Assembly: GCA_036346205.1 (NCBI GenBank) | Contig: JARFJB010002192.1 | Span: 326,001 to 390,000, forward strand | Direction: 5' to 3' | Origin: Vesta saturnalis | Taxonomy: Eukaryota > Arthropoda > Insecta > Coleoptera > Lampyridae | Length of the DNA: 64,000 nucleotides | In this document: positions 10,330 through 20,649 of the stretch, in pieces | Layout: every line of letters begins with the position of its first letter | Numbering within the stretch: position 1 is the stretch's first letter | Notes under the pieces: model-generated | Databases searched by the model: none | What the model saw: only the letters and a program-made list of their open reading frames with translations | Told to the model about the DNA's origin: nothing | Program-made: the position numbers and the translations under genes

Positions 10330-11460
10330 GGTATAAGATCGGTAAACCGAAATATAGAGTTTTTTACCTTCCAACCTAGTACATGTACATATGTAGGTAT
10401 AGAGGGTTATGTAATAGACTTTTCTTCACTATCGCTAAATATTTTACAACTTTTGGTCAAGTTTTGCTAAGATCGGCCATGATGTCTGGAGGTGTGTGCG
10501 TGGACGTTTTCGTGAGCATGTGCGTGTACGTGTGCGTGTGCGTGTGCGTGAGCATTTACGTGTATGCGTGCGTACGTGCGCGCGCGCGTGTGTGTGTGTG
10601 GATGTATTCTAGTACTCACGATAACTCCAGAACGAAAACACATACGTATTTATAATTTTGTATTTAAGCCTGTTTTCATTTCGCCTGGAGCTGTTTAGAT
10701 TTTGGGAGAAATCCAGCGGTGGAGAGGGGGGTTTATTAGGAGTAGTTTTTGGCTTTATCAAATATTTCTAAAACGGCTACATATTTCAAAGATATAAAAA
10801 TACCTAGATACAGACCTTAAAAATATCGAGTAATTATATTCTGAGCAATTTTTTAGTACGACGTGTTATTTAGCGGCAAAAAAGTTTTTAAGATAGAATT
10901 TAAGTGTTTGTTAAACTTTTTTCAATATCTGAATAATGGTTAATTTTAAAAGAAAAAGTGTAGACCTATTTTTTAAAGAAAATTTAATTTTATATAACTT
11001 TTCTTTATAAAGTTTCTTAATATAAAACAAGGTAAGTCTAAAAATTAATTTAATATGAATGAAAAAGGTTAAACTGTATTACTGATATCTTGTACAAGCG
11101 GGCGACTTTTTTTTTAAGTTAACATGTATTAATGTCTATTAATCTCTATCTGACATTAAGTTTTAAACGTCATTCTGAGATATATTATTGTTATTGTTTT
11201 ACAGTGTTGCCTGTTTTCGTTATGAATGTATAAAGAAAATATAATTAAAATTATTTCATTTCTTTAATTTTTTAAGTTAGCATCTAGATGTTTATTAACC
11301 GCTGTCTGGCATGAAGTTTTAAACGTCTGTTTGACATAGATTATTGTCTCTCTTTTTACAATAGGCAGAATTTAAGTGTTGGTTCAAATTATTGTTTCTG
11401 TTTTTACAATGTTGCCTATTTTCGTATTGAAATTCTTCTTTTTCTCTTAATTGCCATTTT
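10330..11460 (+). repeat. Dispersed repeat, family R2, copy A, with internal TG-rich tract
   Basis: It starts near ACCTTCCAACCTAGTA and contains a TG/CGTG-rich microsatellite (10480-10600), then GATAACTCCAGAACG, CTGGAGCTGTTTAGATTTTGG, ATATTTCAAAGATATAAAAAT and a GCGGGCGACTT block near 11097. The same blocks in the same order recur at 59020-59400 (plus) and, reverse-complemented, at 46750-47520. Terminal-type blocks are also repeated at 30480-31145. The tail (11100-11440) holds two tandem copies of a GTTTTAAACGTC...TTGCCT segment. It is non-coding and probably a non-autonomous element. Confidence 0.7.
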
Positions 11461-11915
11461 GTAGGTTGCAAGGTCGTGTTGTGTTCCACACCAGACATTT
11501 TTATTTTGCGAGACCAGTAATCAAAGTACTGAAAGCTGGACGCAGATGAACGTACAGGTCTTAAAACAAATATATGAGTTTACATACGGACGGACATGAG
11601 CGTTTACCATCGGTGAACATAGACGATATAAAGTAATCTTAGGGTAAAATAACTCATGAGCTGGGTATGCTTTGTAACAAAGTTCGAACGTGTTGTTAAT
11701 AATTCAGCTCTATGTAGGCAACTTAACGTGCATTTCGTGCCGTGTGTGTTGCACTTCTAGTTGCGTAAAAACATGCATTTAGTTTTTTAATTAGAACTCG
11801 TACGAATTTTGTTTGCACGTTCAGTTTCAGACATGTTCATGCGAAAATACCTATTGAGAGCGTCGTTTTTGTGTGATACTGAGGTAGTAGAGCCTCCATT
11901 TTTGCTCTGTTAAAT
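11460..11915. other. Region upstream of the small ORF
   Basis: No element is recognised. It would contain the promoter and 5' leader of the 11916 ORF if that gene is expressed; no clear TATA box or initiator could be assigned. Confidence 0.4.
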
Positions 11916-12209
11916 ATGGATCTATCTGCATTGAATAATAGCACTTTCTGTAAATCCTTCAAGAACGTAAAAGACTTGGAGGTGGGTACAAAATATAAAG
12001 TGATTGATGTGACTACTATCGACACTAAGTATGGTAAACATATTATCATTGAAACCGAGAACTTTAAGCGCATAGTTCCCTTACGATTTTATGAATACTA
12101 CAAAAAAGAAGATCGCATTGAAAAGTTAAAACAATATCTAGCTGAGAAAGACGTGTACATCACCAGCGGCGGAACTGTAGGAAAGGCAACTAATTTAACA
12201 TTTCTGTAA
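11916..12209 (+). CDS. Small 97-residue hypothetical protein
   Basis: This is the only uninterrupted, compositionally protein-like small ORF in the left half of the window. The ATG lies in an A-rich context (TTAAATATGG) and the frame ends at TAA 12207-12209, with AATAAA about 105 bp downstream. The protein has a charged, balanced composition. DLEVGTKYKVIDVTTI, TKYGKHIIIETENF and DVYITSGGTV alternate in a beta-strand pattern and suggest a compact five-strand beta-barrel (OB-like) fold; that is inference from the pattern. No signal peptide or membrane segment. I recall similar short multi-copy proteins in insect genomes but cannot name a family. It lies 1.2 kb from a Crypton-type recombinase relic in the opposite orientation, so it may be a mobile-element accessory gene. 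Confidence 0.6.
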   Translation: MDLSALNNSTFCKSFKNVKDLEVGTKYKVIDVTTIDTKYGKHIIIETENFKRIVPLRFYEYYKKEDRIEKLKQYLAEKDVYITSGGTVGKATNLTFL

Positions 12210-12280
12210 AAAAAAATAATAACATATATCTATTATTATAAGTTTTTGTTATGAACGAATAAGTTCAAAGGTAAATATGT

Positions 12281-12691
12281 AATTAAAAATTATTATTAAT
12301 TTTATTAAATACATAAATAAAAAGTTTACCTCGAGTAGGATTTGAACCTACGACCTGTACTTTGCTAGAGTATTATTATAAATAATAAAAAATTATTATA
12401 AATACTTATAATAATTTAATATTAGTCAAGTTGCTTTGGAGTGTGTGAATCCTTTCGATATTGCAGGCTCACATTCCATTAATATAAGTAATTTGATTGT
12501 AATCTCATTATATTTAGAATTTACATCAGTTCTACATACATAAAGACAAAATTTACATCGATTGGGGATTGAACCTTGGTGGCGCAGTTGGTAGCGCGGT
12601 ACTCTAGCAAAGTACATGTCGTAGGTTCAAATCCTACTCGAGGTAAACTTTTTATTTATGTATTTAATAAAATTAATAATAATTTTTAATA
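12281..12691. repeat. 92-bp inverted repeat (foldback) containing a tRNA gene in one arm
   Basis: The left arm, about 12281-12372, is the reverse complement of the right arm, about 12600-12691, with very few mismatches, for example CGACCTG versus CGACATG. The spacer is about 227 bp. The right arm contains the 3' half of an apparently complete tRNA gene; the left arm holds only the reverse complement of that half. AATAACATATATCTAT is present as a direct repeat near 12217 and 12689, so the segment may be bounded by a duplication. Confidence 0.85.
12573..12645 (+). tRNA. tRNA with anticodon AGC (Ala by anticodon), possibly tRNA-like
   Basis: A full cloverleaf folds by eye: acceptor ACCTTGG/TCGAGGT (7 bp with two G-U pairs, discriminator A), D stem GCGC/GCGC, anticodon stem GTACT/AGTAC with loop CTAGCAA (anticodon AGC at 12606-12608), variable loop ATGTC, and T arm GTAGG/CCTAC with loop TTCAAAT. 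A and B boxes match (TGGCGCAGTTGG; GGTTCAAATCC). No intron. The G3:U70 pair that defines alanine acceptors is absent (C3:G70 instead), so charging with alanine is doubtful. It may be a diverged tRNA or the head of a mobile element. No T-run terminator lies immediately after; TTTTT occurs at about 12650. Confidence 0.75.
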
Positions 12692-12699
12692 ACATATAT

Positions 12700-13272
12700 C
12701 TATGTATAATTGTTTGGAAATAAATTATATGTTTTTTATTGCAAAAAAATGTCTTTTATTTTTTGATTAAATGAAGAGTAGGTACTTTATAATGAAGAGA
12801 GTTGCTATTGATGAGACTAAAAAAATGTAGCGTATAATATGGTGTCTGCAGGTTTTTATATATTGGCTAAGCTTTTCAAGGCTAAAATTTATTGGTACCA
12901 TATTACAATTCATACAAATCAATTTTCAAGGCTAAAGTTTATTGACAAGGTATTGAGAAGGTATCATATTACAGTTCTTATGTTAGGCTCTTCAAGGTTA
13001 TTAGAAATAGCAAAATAAGCATTCTTAACCAATGACTCATGTAACTGACTTTGTGCATGCATAGGTCAAGGTGAGTATTATCGGACTTTGTGCATGCTCG
13101 GTATTGCTCGGGTATCCGGAACGTAAAATTGCCATTAGTCTTGTGAACGTCAAGTGTAACTTCATTTTTACGCACACTATTGTAAAAACACCGCTACAAT
13201 GCGGTAAAATGCTCAGTAAATTTTAAGCTTTCAGAAACATAGAAAATAGCTATTTACGTAACAAGTCCCCAA
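12700..13272. other. Region without recognised genes
   Basis: A TTTTCAAGGCTAAA(A/G)TTTATTG motif is repeated at about 12874 and 12922. Otherwise nothing is recognised. Confidence 0.5.
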
Positions 13273-13319
13273 AGTGATATTTTACGGGATGAGTAGGCTG
13301 CGAGTCCCGTAAAATCACT
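13273..13319. repeat. Perfect-stem hairpin near the recombinase 3' end
   Basis: AGTGATATTTTACGGGA (13273-13289) pairs with TCCCGTAAAATCACT (13305-13319) with a 2-nt bulge and a 15-nt loop. It is followed by TTTCGGG, which matches the CCGAAA motifs clustered at the other side of the recombinase relic. It could be a terminal structure of the element or a recombinase-binding site. Confidence 0.7.
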
Positions 13320-13339
13320 TTCGGGTAGCGTTACGTACA

Positions 13340-14700
13340 ATATTTTTTCTGCAGCCGTTTATTAGATAAAATATTAAAAAATAATAGGGATAGATACTAT
13401 AAATATTACTTATGAACATTAATTGTACAATTATAACAATTACTTATATTAATAGTATTAGGAATATTAACAGAAGTGGCTGTGTTGAAATTAGTATTAG
13501 ACGTTGTAGTACTTGTACTAGCTTTCGAGATATTAATTTCGTTACGGCCATTTTGAATCTTGGAGGGTATGTCAATTTTGTTTCTTAAAGAATTTTCTAG
13601 GTATCCTTCTGCCACATTCGTCAATTTCCACCCTCCGTGTCTCTTTAAATTGGTGACACTGCCACCGCCATCAACTAATAAAGTGGCTGAACTTCTTCGT
13701 AAACAGTGGCCGGTGTATTCTTTGGGGTGTGGCAATTTAAGTTATTCGGCAATTTTGGAGGCAATATTTCCAAAACTGTGAATACCAATGGGTTGTACAG
13801 TACATTTGCCGTTTTTGTAAAATACAAATAATCTACGATGTGGTGTGTTGGGTTGACGTAATGACAAATATCTTCTGTATAAAAAAATATTATCTTCTCC
13901 AATGACGATAAAAGTTCTTTCAATATTTGTTTTAGAATTAGGAATTTTTATGACTAGCATTGTTTCTTTATCCTCTATATTATCTAAGCTCATTTCGCAA
14001 AATTCCTCACGCCGACAAGCACCTGCCAACCCAATTATTAATGCAACCTAAAATATAAGTATTTCTTTATTTAAAACTCTTGGTTTCTTTGCTTTGTATC
14101 CTACGGATTTCCTTTTAAGAAAAGCGATAACTTTGGGATATCGGCTTATATCGATATTGTTTTTAATGTTAATAGTGGACTTAAGCATCGAGTAATTGCT
14201 CCAGAGGTTTGCCGGTTTTAAGATTTTAGATTTTTCTACTAAATACGCAAGAATGACTTCTTCATTTATAATACACACATTATTATCATCTCGCCATTTT
14301 TGGAACAAATTATAGACCATTTCATACCTCTCTCTTGACTTCACCGGCAACAACTCATAAGTAGCGGCTTTAGCAGCTTTACTGATTTCATGTAGAATAA
14401 TGATTTCCTCGTTACTTTCGTTGTCGATTTCCATTTCTGGATTGGAAAATTGAAAATACAGTGGAACTATCAACAAATTTATTTTGACAAGTGATGTCAT
14501 AATAAAAATTCCGTAAATGGCGTTGCTAAGGCCGCCTACATAGATATTGAAAATTTTTCCGAATGTAAAAAAATCGTCCCGAAAGTAAAAAATAACATTC
14601 CGAAAATAGCTACTTTCGGTACGATTTGTGTAAAGTTTCACTTTCGATTTAATATATCATACCGAAAGTTCTATTTTCGGGACGGCTGCAGAAAAAATAT
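13340..14700 (-). mobile_element. Crypton-like element bounded by 19-bp inverted repeats
   Basis: ATATTTTTTCTGCAGCCGT at 13340-13358 is perfectly inverted at 14682-14700, enclosing a tyrosine recombinase relic. On the right side, 14578-14682 carries six copies or near-copies of CCGAAA(G/A)T in both orientations (14578, 14599, 14611, 14638, 14660 and 14672). On the left a single TTTCGGG follows the 13273-13319 hairpin. Cryptons usually lack TIRs, so these repeats are noteworthy. The true element boundaries are not established. Confidence 0.55.
13406..14434 (-). pseudogene. Crypton-type tyrosine recombinase, broken
   Basis: Start chosen at ATG 14434 (MEIDNESNEE), because the longer upstream frame is repeat sequence. 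An N-terminal SAM-like core-binding domain (about residues 15-120, YELLPVKSRERYEMVYNLF, LWSNYSMLKSTINI) ends at a stop at 14048. The catalytic domain resumes at about 14041 with VALIIGLAGACRREEF (catalytic Arg I), continues to SKIAE, TAA, LKLPHPKEYTGHCLRRSS (H-x-x-R), HGGWKLTN and EGYLEN (nucleophile Tyr). All key residues are visible. The lesions are a loss of about 15 codons between the two domains and one nonsense codon near 13742. The tail (NCYNCTINVHK) is typical of insect Crypton-derived proteins. When intact it would cut and rejoin DNA via a 3'-phosphotyrosine. Confidence 0.82.
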
Positions 14701-15239
14701 GTGAAGTATAAAATAGTAAAATATGTTTAAGGAAACTTTACTTTACACCTTTTCTGATGAAATACATGTCCAAAACAACGTTATTTTTACTTTTTTAGTT
14801 AAAATTGTAAGGTACCGCCATTTCTCGATAACTTAAACAGTGATGACGATAATTGACATGCTTGACAGGAGTTAGTAAAATTTGACATTTTAGCAATTTA
14901 TGGTTATGTTTATCGATATGACCAGTTGTTGAATTTACAAGAAAATAATTTGATATTGTTTTATTCAATACTATTAAACGGAACATTGTTAAGGACAGTT
15001 CATTTTTTGTGACATAATGAGTGTTTTTTTCTGTTTTATAAACAGTACCTATACTAATAAAAAGTTTCAATTTATGTGGTTTAATAGAAATATCCTTATT
15101 TTATTAATTAATTAAGACAAATTCAATTTTAGTATGCGAAAATTTGGAACGTTTATGCAGTGAGTTGGCTGAAGCCAACAACAATTTGTAAATTGTTCGG
15201 CAGGACAATGTAAACACCGAAAATGTAAATAGTATAAAC
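14701..15239. other. Region without firmly recognised genes
   Basis: A 91-codon minus-strand frame (15070 to 14795) begins MKLFISIGTVYKTEKNTHYV. It is vaguely reminiscent of the 11916 ORF (LEVGTKYKVIDVTTIDTKYG) but lacks convincing similarity elsewhere. I do not call it a gene. Confidence 0.4.
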
Positions 15240-15420
15240 TTTGATACAGTCAGTTCAAAAATAGATACCTGTTTTTCCATCAACAGGCAGAAACTGCTCA
15301 AAAAACAGCTCAAAACAGATACCAGTTTTCCTAAAACAGCTCAAAAACAGACCTAAAACCGGTACCCGTTTCCGAAAAACAGGTATCCGTTTGCCAGAGG
15401 CGGTAACTGTTTCCCCACAT
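15240..15420. repeat. Scattered AAACAGGTA/CCGTTT motif block
   Basis: Repeated AAACAGCTCAAAA and GGTACCCGTTTCC, AAACAGGTATCCGTTTGCC and GGTAACTGTTTCC units relate to the 21-bp minisatellite at 313-446 (which has AAACGGCTACCTGTTT) and to 45660-46060. Spacing is irregular, so it is not a simple tandem array. Confidence 0.6.
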
Positions 15421-16180
15421 AAATGCTCAACGGAGCAGACTGAAAGCAGTTTAAGTTCTCATTATTCAAAAACAAATTTACTACAGATAATAAAAAATGT
15501 GAAATAATCTACGTTATGGAAAAAAAATTGAAAACATCTAGAAGTCTGACTTACTCATGTACTCATGTATAAATTTCTACATCATACATCATAAAGCAAT
15601 CTTTTTTTGCATCTTGCGTAACAAATTTACTTATTGTAAAATATCATGCAAATAAAGAGAGTGTGAAAATATAGTACAGTTAAAAGTGAAAAAAAACTTG
15701 AGTTAAATAAAAGTCAAAACAGTTCCCAAAAGCATGTAAATCTGAAAACTTTACGCTATGTATTTATGCAATATAAATGACACAATTGCATTCATACATT
15801 TGCAAATCCCGCTTCAAAATTGTAATGTGCATTGGTGACTAAGACAAATATAGAATTTTCGCATTCACACATGCATACAATGCTTTCAAAGCAAAATAAC
15901 AGCGTTCATTATCCTACAATTCTTGAAGCACTAATATTCACGCTCCATCAAAAATTGTAAATTTGGAGTCTAAATCAATCTAAATTAAAAAACAAGTCAT
16001 GTTTTAAGTGCTGTTTGTTGTTTCAAAATTGAATTAGTTAATTTAAGGACCAGTTTGATACATTTATACATGAAATGGATAAATTGCATGCGTGTGTTTC
16101 TTCTGAGCTTACGTAAATACAAAAACTGTCATTCTTCTTGTTTCCATATACTGATTCTATTTTTATATTTCCAAAGAAAT
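15421..16180. other. AT-rich region without recognised genes
   Basis: No ORF over 60 codons, RNA gene or element is recognised. Confidence 0.55.
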
Positions 16181-17060
16181 GTAATATGATACACCTGCAG
16201 GTCATTACTCTTTGACCTTGAAAACTCTATATTTAGATTTCTAACAATTTTAATATGATGGCCTAGCAATTTCAATTTTTAGCTTTAAATTTTGATCTAA
16301 ATGTGTCCTTGATTTGAGTACCCCTTACAACATATTTAAACTTGTTAAATACCCACTTTGTCCTACTCTTAGTTTAGAAAACTATTTCACCTTCACACAA
16401 TTTAGTCAACCTAAGTACCATTTGACCTTGATGTACTTTTTAGCATACATACATAACAACCTCTTATTCTTCATGTTTCCATGAAATGATTCTATTCTTA
16501 GATTTCTAAGAATTGTAATATGATCATGATGATGATGATGACCTTTCAATTTCTATTTTTAGCTCCAAATTTTGATTTTTTGTTTGAAAAGGCTGTAAAA
16601 TTGCTTAAAAAATATTTCTATCGCCTACTAGGGGTAGCTGCCCCAATTTGATGTATGCGTTAAATACGTTGAAGCATCGACAGCGTGTGTTGGGGGGGAG
16701 GGGGGGTTTAAAATTTATTTTTGGCAAATTACGGCCCGTTTTCGAGAAAAATTGATTTTTTCGTTTGAAAAGCTGTCTAAAAAATATTTCTATCGCCTAC
16801 TAGGGGTAGCTTTTACATTAGGGGTAGCTGCTTCATGCATTACTTTTGTCCTGTTTGCCTATCAAAAGTTTACTGAATCATGCACACGCAAAGCAAGCCT
16901 TTTATTATAAACTAAGAAATGTCATACGATACCCCTACAGGTCAATAATCTTTGACCTTAACCATTCTAACTCCAAAAATTTAAATTTTCCGTCAAAAGT
17001 TGGACCTTGAAGAGATCCAAAACCTTACATTTCTCACCACCTGAGGGCAAGTGACCTTGA
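16180..17060. repeat. Diverged direct repeats with TTGACCTTGA motifs
   Basis: A segment with AATATGAT..., TTGACCTTGAAAACTC and CAATTTCAATTTTTAGCT is repeated in diverged form from about 16480. The block GTTTGAAAAG...AATATTTCTATCGCCTACTAGGGGTAGCT occurs near 16580-16632 and again at 16762-16811. TGACCTTGA-type sites lie near 16212, 16422 and 17051, and TTGGACCTTGAAG at about 17001. A G-run (G7AG6) lies at 16692-16706. No coding potential. Confidence 0.65.
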
Positions 17061-17343
17061 ACTGGTCCAGAACCTGCCCCTAATCACTACTAAAACCTTT
17101 CATTTTTATTGCAATGATTTGTTGATGTTCAATGGCTATATTCTTGATGTTTTTTGATTATTAGTATTTTTCCAACGAATTTTTAAAATTTAGGCGTGAA
17201 TGTGGCCAATTGTTTTTTTTAATTTTTGTTCTAATGCTATCGTTTGTAGGTCATTTGTTTGTGTTTTGTTAGCTATTCTTCTCCGTTTATTGGTTATTAG
17301 TATTTTCTTAATTTTAAATCAATGCCAAGCAAACAAATACTAA

Positions 17344-18535
17344 AGTAAATTCAGAGCTATGTGGCGGTTATAGGATTATCTTGTCAGGTACTAAAACCCT
17401 CCCTCGAAGTACTCTCCGTCTTATACTATGGCACGTGATAAACAGAGATGGTTACACACAATGCCCAAGGCGACACCTGCTATTGTATACGTATGTGCAG
17501 TAGTTCTCAACACAATTCCACCAGAGTTTTGTATTTTATATTCGATTACATAATATTACGTCTTTGATAGAAAGTTAATTATTTAAGGGGAATTACTTTC
17601 AACAAATTAACAAAACTAAAGTAATGTAATTTAATATGCGTAATTGTTTCCATTTCATGCTATTTACATACATTTTAATTACAACTTTCTACTTTTCATT
17701 TTATAAATGATTTCAAATCAAAATTTAATTTATATTTAACTTGTAATAAGTACAAGTTTTTATAAAACATTACTCATAATTCTAAATTAAAATAATACCT
17801 ATAGGTAAACTAAATAGTGAGTTTAAAATTGTTTTTACATATTATTCGTTATTATATATCACTCACTTGCACAATCCTCTTCATCAGAGCCACTGAAATT
17901 GTCTAAAATGTCTTCGTCTTCACTATCTTCTCCGTTGACAGTAAAAATAAGGGGTCGCCTTCATCAATTATTTTTTCGCGGGTAAAAGTATCTTTTATTA
18001 AAGTTTCAGTATGCTGGATGCTTTTTTTCCATGTTTCGGCGGTTATTTTGTTTAGTGCGTCATCCCATGTACTTAAAACTTGTTCTTCTCTTCCGGATGT
18101 AGCGCCGATATTTTTGTCATAATGTTCCTTACAAATGTCCCATATTAGTTCAATAGGATTATATTGACAATGATATTAACTTTTCATTTGAAATTATTTA
18201 CAAAATGAGAAGTAGAAAGTTGTAATTAAAATGTATGTAAATAGCATGAAATAGAAACAATTACGCATATTAAATTACATTACTTTAGTTTTGTTAATTT
18301 GTTGAAAGTAATTCCCCTTAAATAATTAACTTTCTATCAAAGACGTAATATTATGTAATCGAATATAAAATACAAAACTCTGGTGGAATTGTGTTGAGAA
18401 CTACTGGATCTTGGGCATTGTGTATAACCATCTCTGTTTATAACGTGCCATAGTATAAGACGGAGAGTACTTCGAGGGAGGGTTTTAGTACCTGACAAGA
18501 TAATTCTATAACCGCCACATAGCTCTGAATTTACT
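17344..18535 (-). mobile_element. DNA transposon derivative with ~370-bp terminal inverted repeats
   Basis: AGTAAATTCAGAGCTATGTG at 17344 is the start of an arm that reappears reverse-complemented ending at 18535. Arms of about 370 bp differ by few substitutions plus a ~23-bp insertion in the left arm near 17470-17495. A TA sits at both ends, compatible with Tc1/mariner-type insertion. The interior (about 17860-18175) keeps the C-terminal piece of a transposase on the minus strand. Flanking DNA on both sides shares a weak inverted similarity (GCCTACAAACGAT near 18930 versus ATCGTTTGTAGG near 17243). Confidence 0.82.
17862..18175 (-). pseudogene. C-terminal fragment of a Tc1/mariner-like (DDE) transposase
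   Basis: Minus-strand translation from about 18172 gives QYNPIELIWDICKEHYD, the block around the third acidic catalytic residue (PIEL). It continues through ITAETWKKSIQHTE, FTREKIIDEGDP and, after one frameshift, an acidic tail NGEDSEDEDILDNF ending in a stop. This matches the C-terminal ~100 residues of insect IS630-Tc1-mariner-type transposases with acidic tails. The N-terminal DNA-binding and first two catalytic blocks are absent, so the element is non-autonomous. Confidence 0.75.
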
Positions 18536-19429
18536 ATAGCCACTAAACACAAACAACAGATTGCCAGTAGGAAAGTTTAGAAATTCTCATATCGGTAGTC
18601 CAAATTTACGTACAGCGTAGAAAATATTTAATTTCGAAACACGAAAAACCAACAATGGATGAAAAGTGGCCAGCTAACAAGCGATTGCAAATCAAAGGGC
18701 TAACATTACCTCTAAAATAAAGAAGTTTATTGGTAAAATACTCTAAACCAACACACGTAAAAATAGCTAACAAACAAAATCAAATGATCAATGCAGGTGA
18801 CAACAAAAAGAAAAATTTTAACATCGTTAACTTCATGCCTAATTTGAAAAAAAAGCAAATTGGGAAAATGCTACCCATCAACACCACGTGACACGACTAG
18901 AAATAGCCAACAAATACCAAGAAATGGCCTACAAACGATTGCAACAAAAATTTAGTTGGCGGGGGGGGAGGGGGGGCGATCATTCATTCAGATACACGCG
19001 AACAGGATTACACGGTTTACTAAAAATCTTAGACTAGGTAAGAGAGGACACTCATAGTACATTTGTGCTGTGCTGATATTTTTGTTGCCCATCGGCGGTG
19101 TGTGGTTACACGTATGCATTGTCTGTTTTATTCTACTGCAAAATTAGTAAGTAGGCTAAATGGTAAAAAATATGCAATTATTTATTTTGCGAGTGTGGTA
19201 GGGTATTACAGCGTTATGTTCCTGCATCCAGAAGTGGCTCAATAAACATGTTCAGTAGGTTCTAACCCTAAATTATACTTATATCTTAAAATTGACATAT
19301 AAACTAAAACTATAAAAACGTACAAATTTACTTTAATAAAACGGAAACATTATCATTAACACAAGTGTAAACGCGTCTAGTACAAATGAACATACTTGCA
19401 TACGTTACAGCATTTCTTTCAGTTTTATG
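18536..19429. other. Region without recognised genes
   Basis: It contains a G-run (18961-18976, G8AG6) and AT-rich DNA. The 60-codon frame at 19063 has no recognised similarity. Confidence 0.5.
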
Positions 19430-19770
19430 AGCTAGAGCAGTTGTGGTAATACAATTTGCTTATCATTTGGGAGGTAATGGGTTCGATTCCCGGTACCGTC
19501 TACCATGTGTAAGCTTTTTTCAGGGGGCTTTCCTCAAACACATACAGCGGCGTGGCTACTGCGTATACGCAAACCATGTGCGGCTATTTAGGCGAATGCT
19601 GGGGTACTACCTTCCCCCTCAAAACCCTAAGTCCGTTTCTTCCAATCCTATCCTTGCCGCACATTTTCCTTAATCCCACAATGCTCATGTGCATACTTAA
19701 TGTATGTCTGTTGGGAATCTATGATTATGGCAGCCCGTCATCCCCCTTTGGGAGGGATTGAATCAATGAC
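19430..19770 (+). mobile_element. tRNA-derived SINE, copy 2
   Basis: The tRNA-like head has box B GGTTCGATTCC at 19480-19490. Its body aligns end to end with the reverse complement of 4465-4817: shared TACCGTCTACC, AGGGGG(C/T)TTTCCTCA, GCTATTTAGG-GAAT-CTGGGGTA, CCCCCTCA-AACCCTAA, and a terminal CCCCCTTTGGGA block. Divergence is about 20-25% by eye, so both copies are old. Confidence 0.85.
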
Positions 19771-20645
19771 ATTTTTTCCAGTTTAGTACGAATTAAATGC
19801 GGGTGGGGTTAGATCAGTAGCACCAATATAATTTTGCTCACAAAAACGTCACCTTTTTTTAAACGTTTTATAAAAATGCTATTTTATTTGATTAAAGCGG
19901 AAGGAACAAAAAATTCATGGAACTATGTTTAGTGTTTTTTTTTAGAAAATAAAAGTAGAATTAATAAATTAGGAGATAATTACGCCCAGACCTTAACACG
20001 CCAACATGTGAAATATCTAAACTTGAGTGAGGTCTCACTTAACTGAAATAGTAATTTGCACGTTTTACACTTAAAGTTACATGTTGAAATTTTAAACTAC
20101 TTTTCAGTAGGAATCTATGTGATTTTTTAAATACTACCGGTTATGGGAATACTTTGGGATCCAAAGATGTTTTTAAATATACAACCAATAAAAATCAATG
20201 TAATTATTTCACTAAACGTATTGTTATTTTAATGATAGGTCAGATTTTTAATCCACTTAGGTTGATACGCCCAGTTATTTAAAAGCCAAAGTTATTCACG
20301 TAAAAGTTGTGGTTACATAAAATTAATTGGGATGATCTCATCCTATAAATCTACTTCTATACTGCATTTTATGAAAATATTCATTTCTATAGCCACGTCA
20401 AATTTTAATATGTAATTTTACTAACATACATATATTTTCGGAAGACATATGGTAGTTGCGTATATCTTAGTTCAACTAACAATACTGGTAGTTCTCTCTT
20501 TAGTTTGGCTTGTTCAAAGTCAAGAGTACCTTCTTTAAAAAAGATTACTCTTCCTCGACTTGTAATATGTGGCTAATTACTAGGAGCACAACTGTATCAG
20601 TTTAAAAATCAATAAAGAAACAGAGATTCTCAAATTCAAGCTCTT
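19771..20645. other. AT-rich region without recognised genes
   Basis: No ORF, RNA or repeat is recognised. Confidence 0.5.
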
Positions 20646-20649
20646 CCAA

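Noticed and set aside
11880..11890. TGAGGTAGTAG, identical to the first 11 bases of let-7
   Set aside because: The rest of the mature sequence does not match and no let-7-type hairpin is present; followed by a short GAGG/CCTC stem only.
12328..12372. Second tRNA on the minus strand
   Set aside because: Only the inverted 3' half (anticodon and T arms) is present; no 5' acceptor or D arm.
14795..15070. 91-codon minus ORF possibly related to the 11916 protein
   Set aside because: Similarity limited to a short GT-YK pattern; no other support.
16692..16706. G-run (G7AG6), and a similar one at 18961-18976, as G-quadruplex elements
   Set aside because: Isolated G-runs with a single interruption in repeat-rich DNA; no regulatory context.
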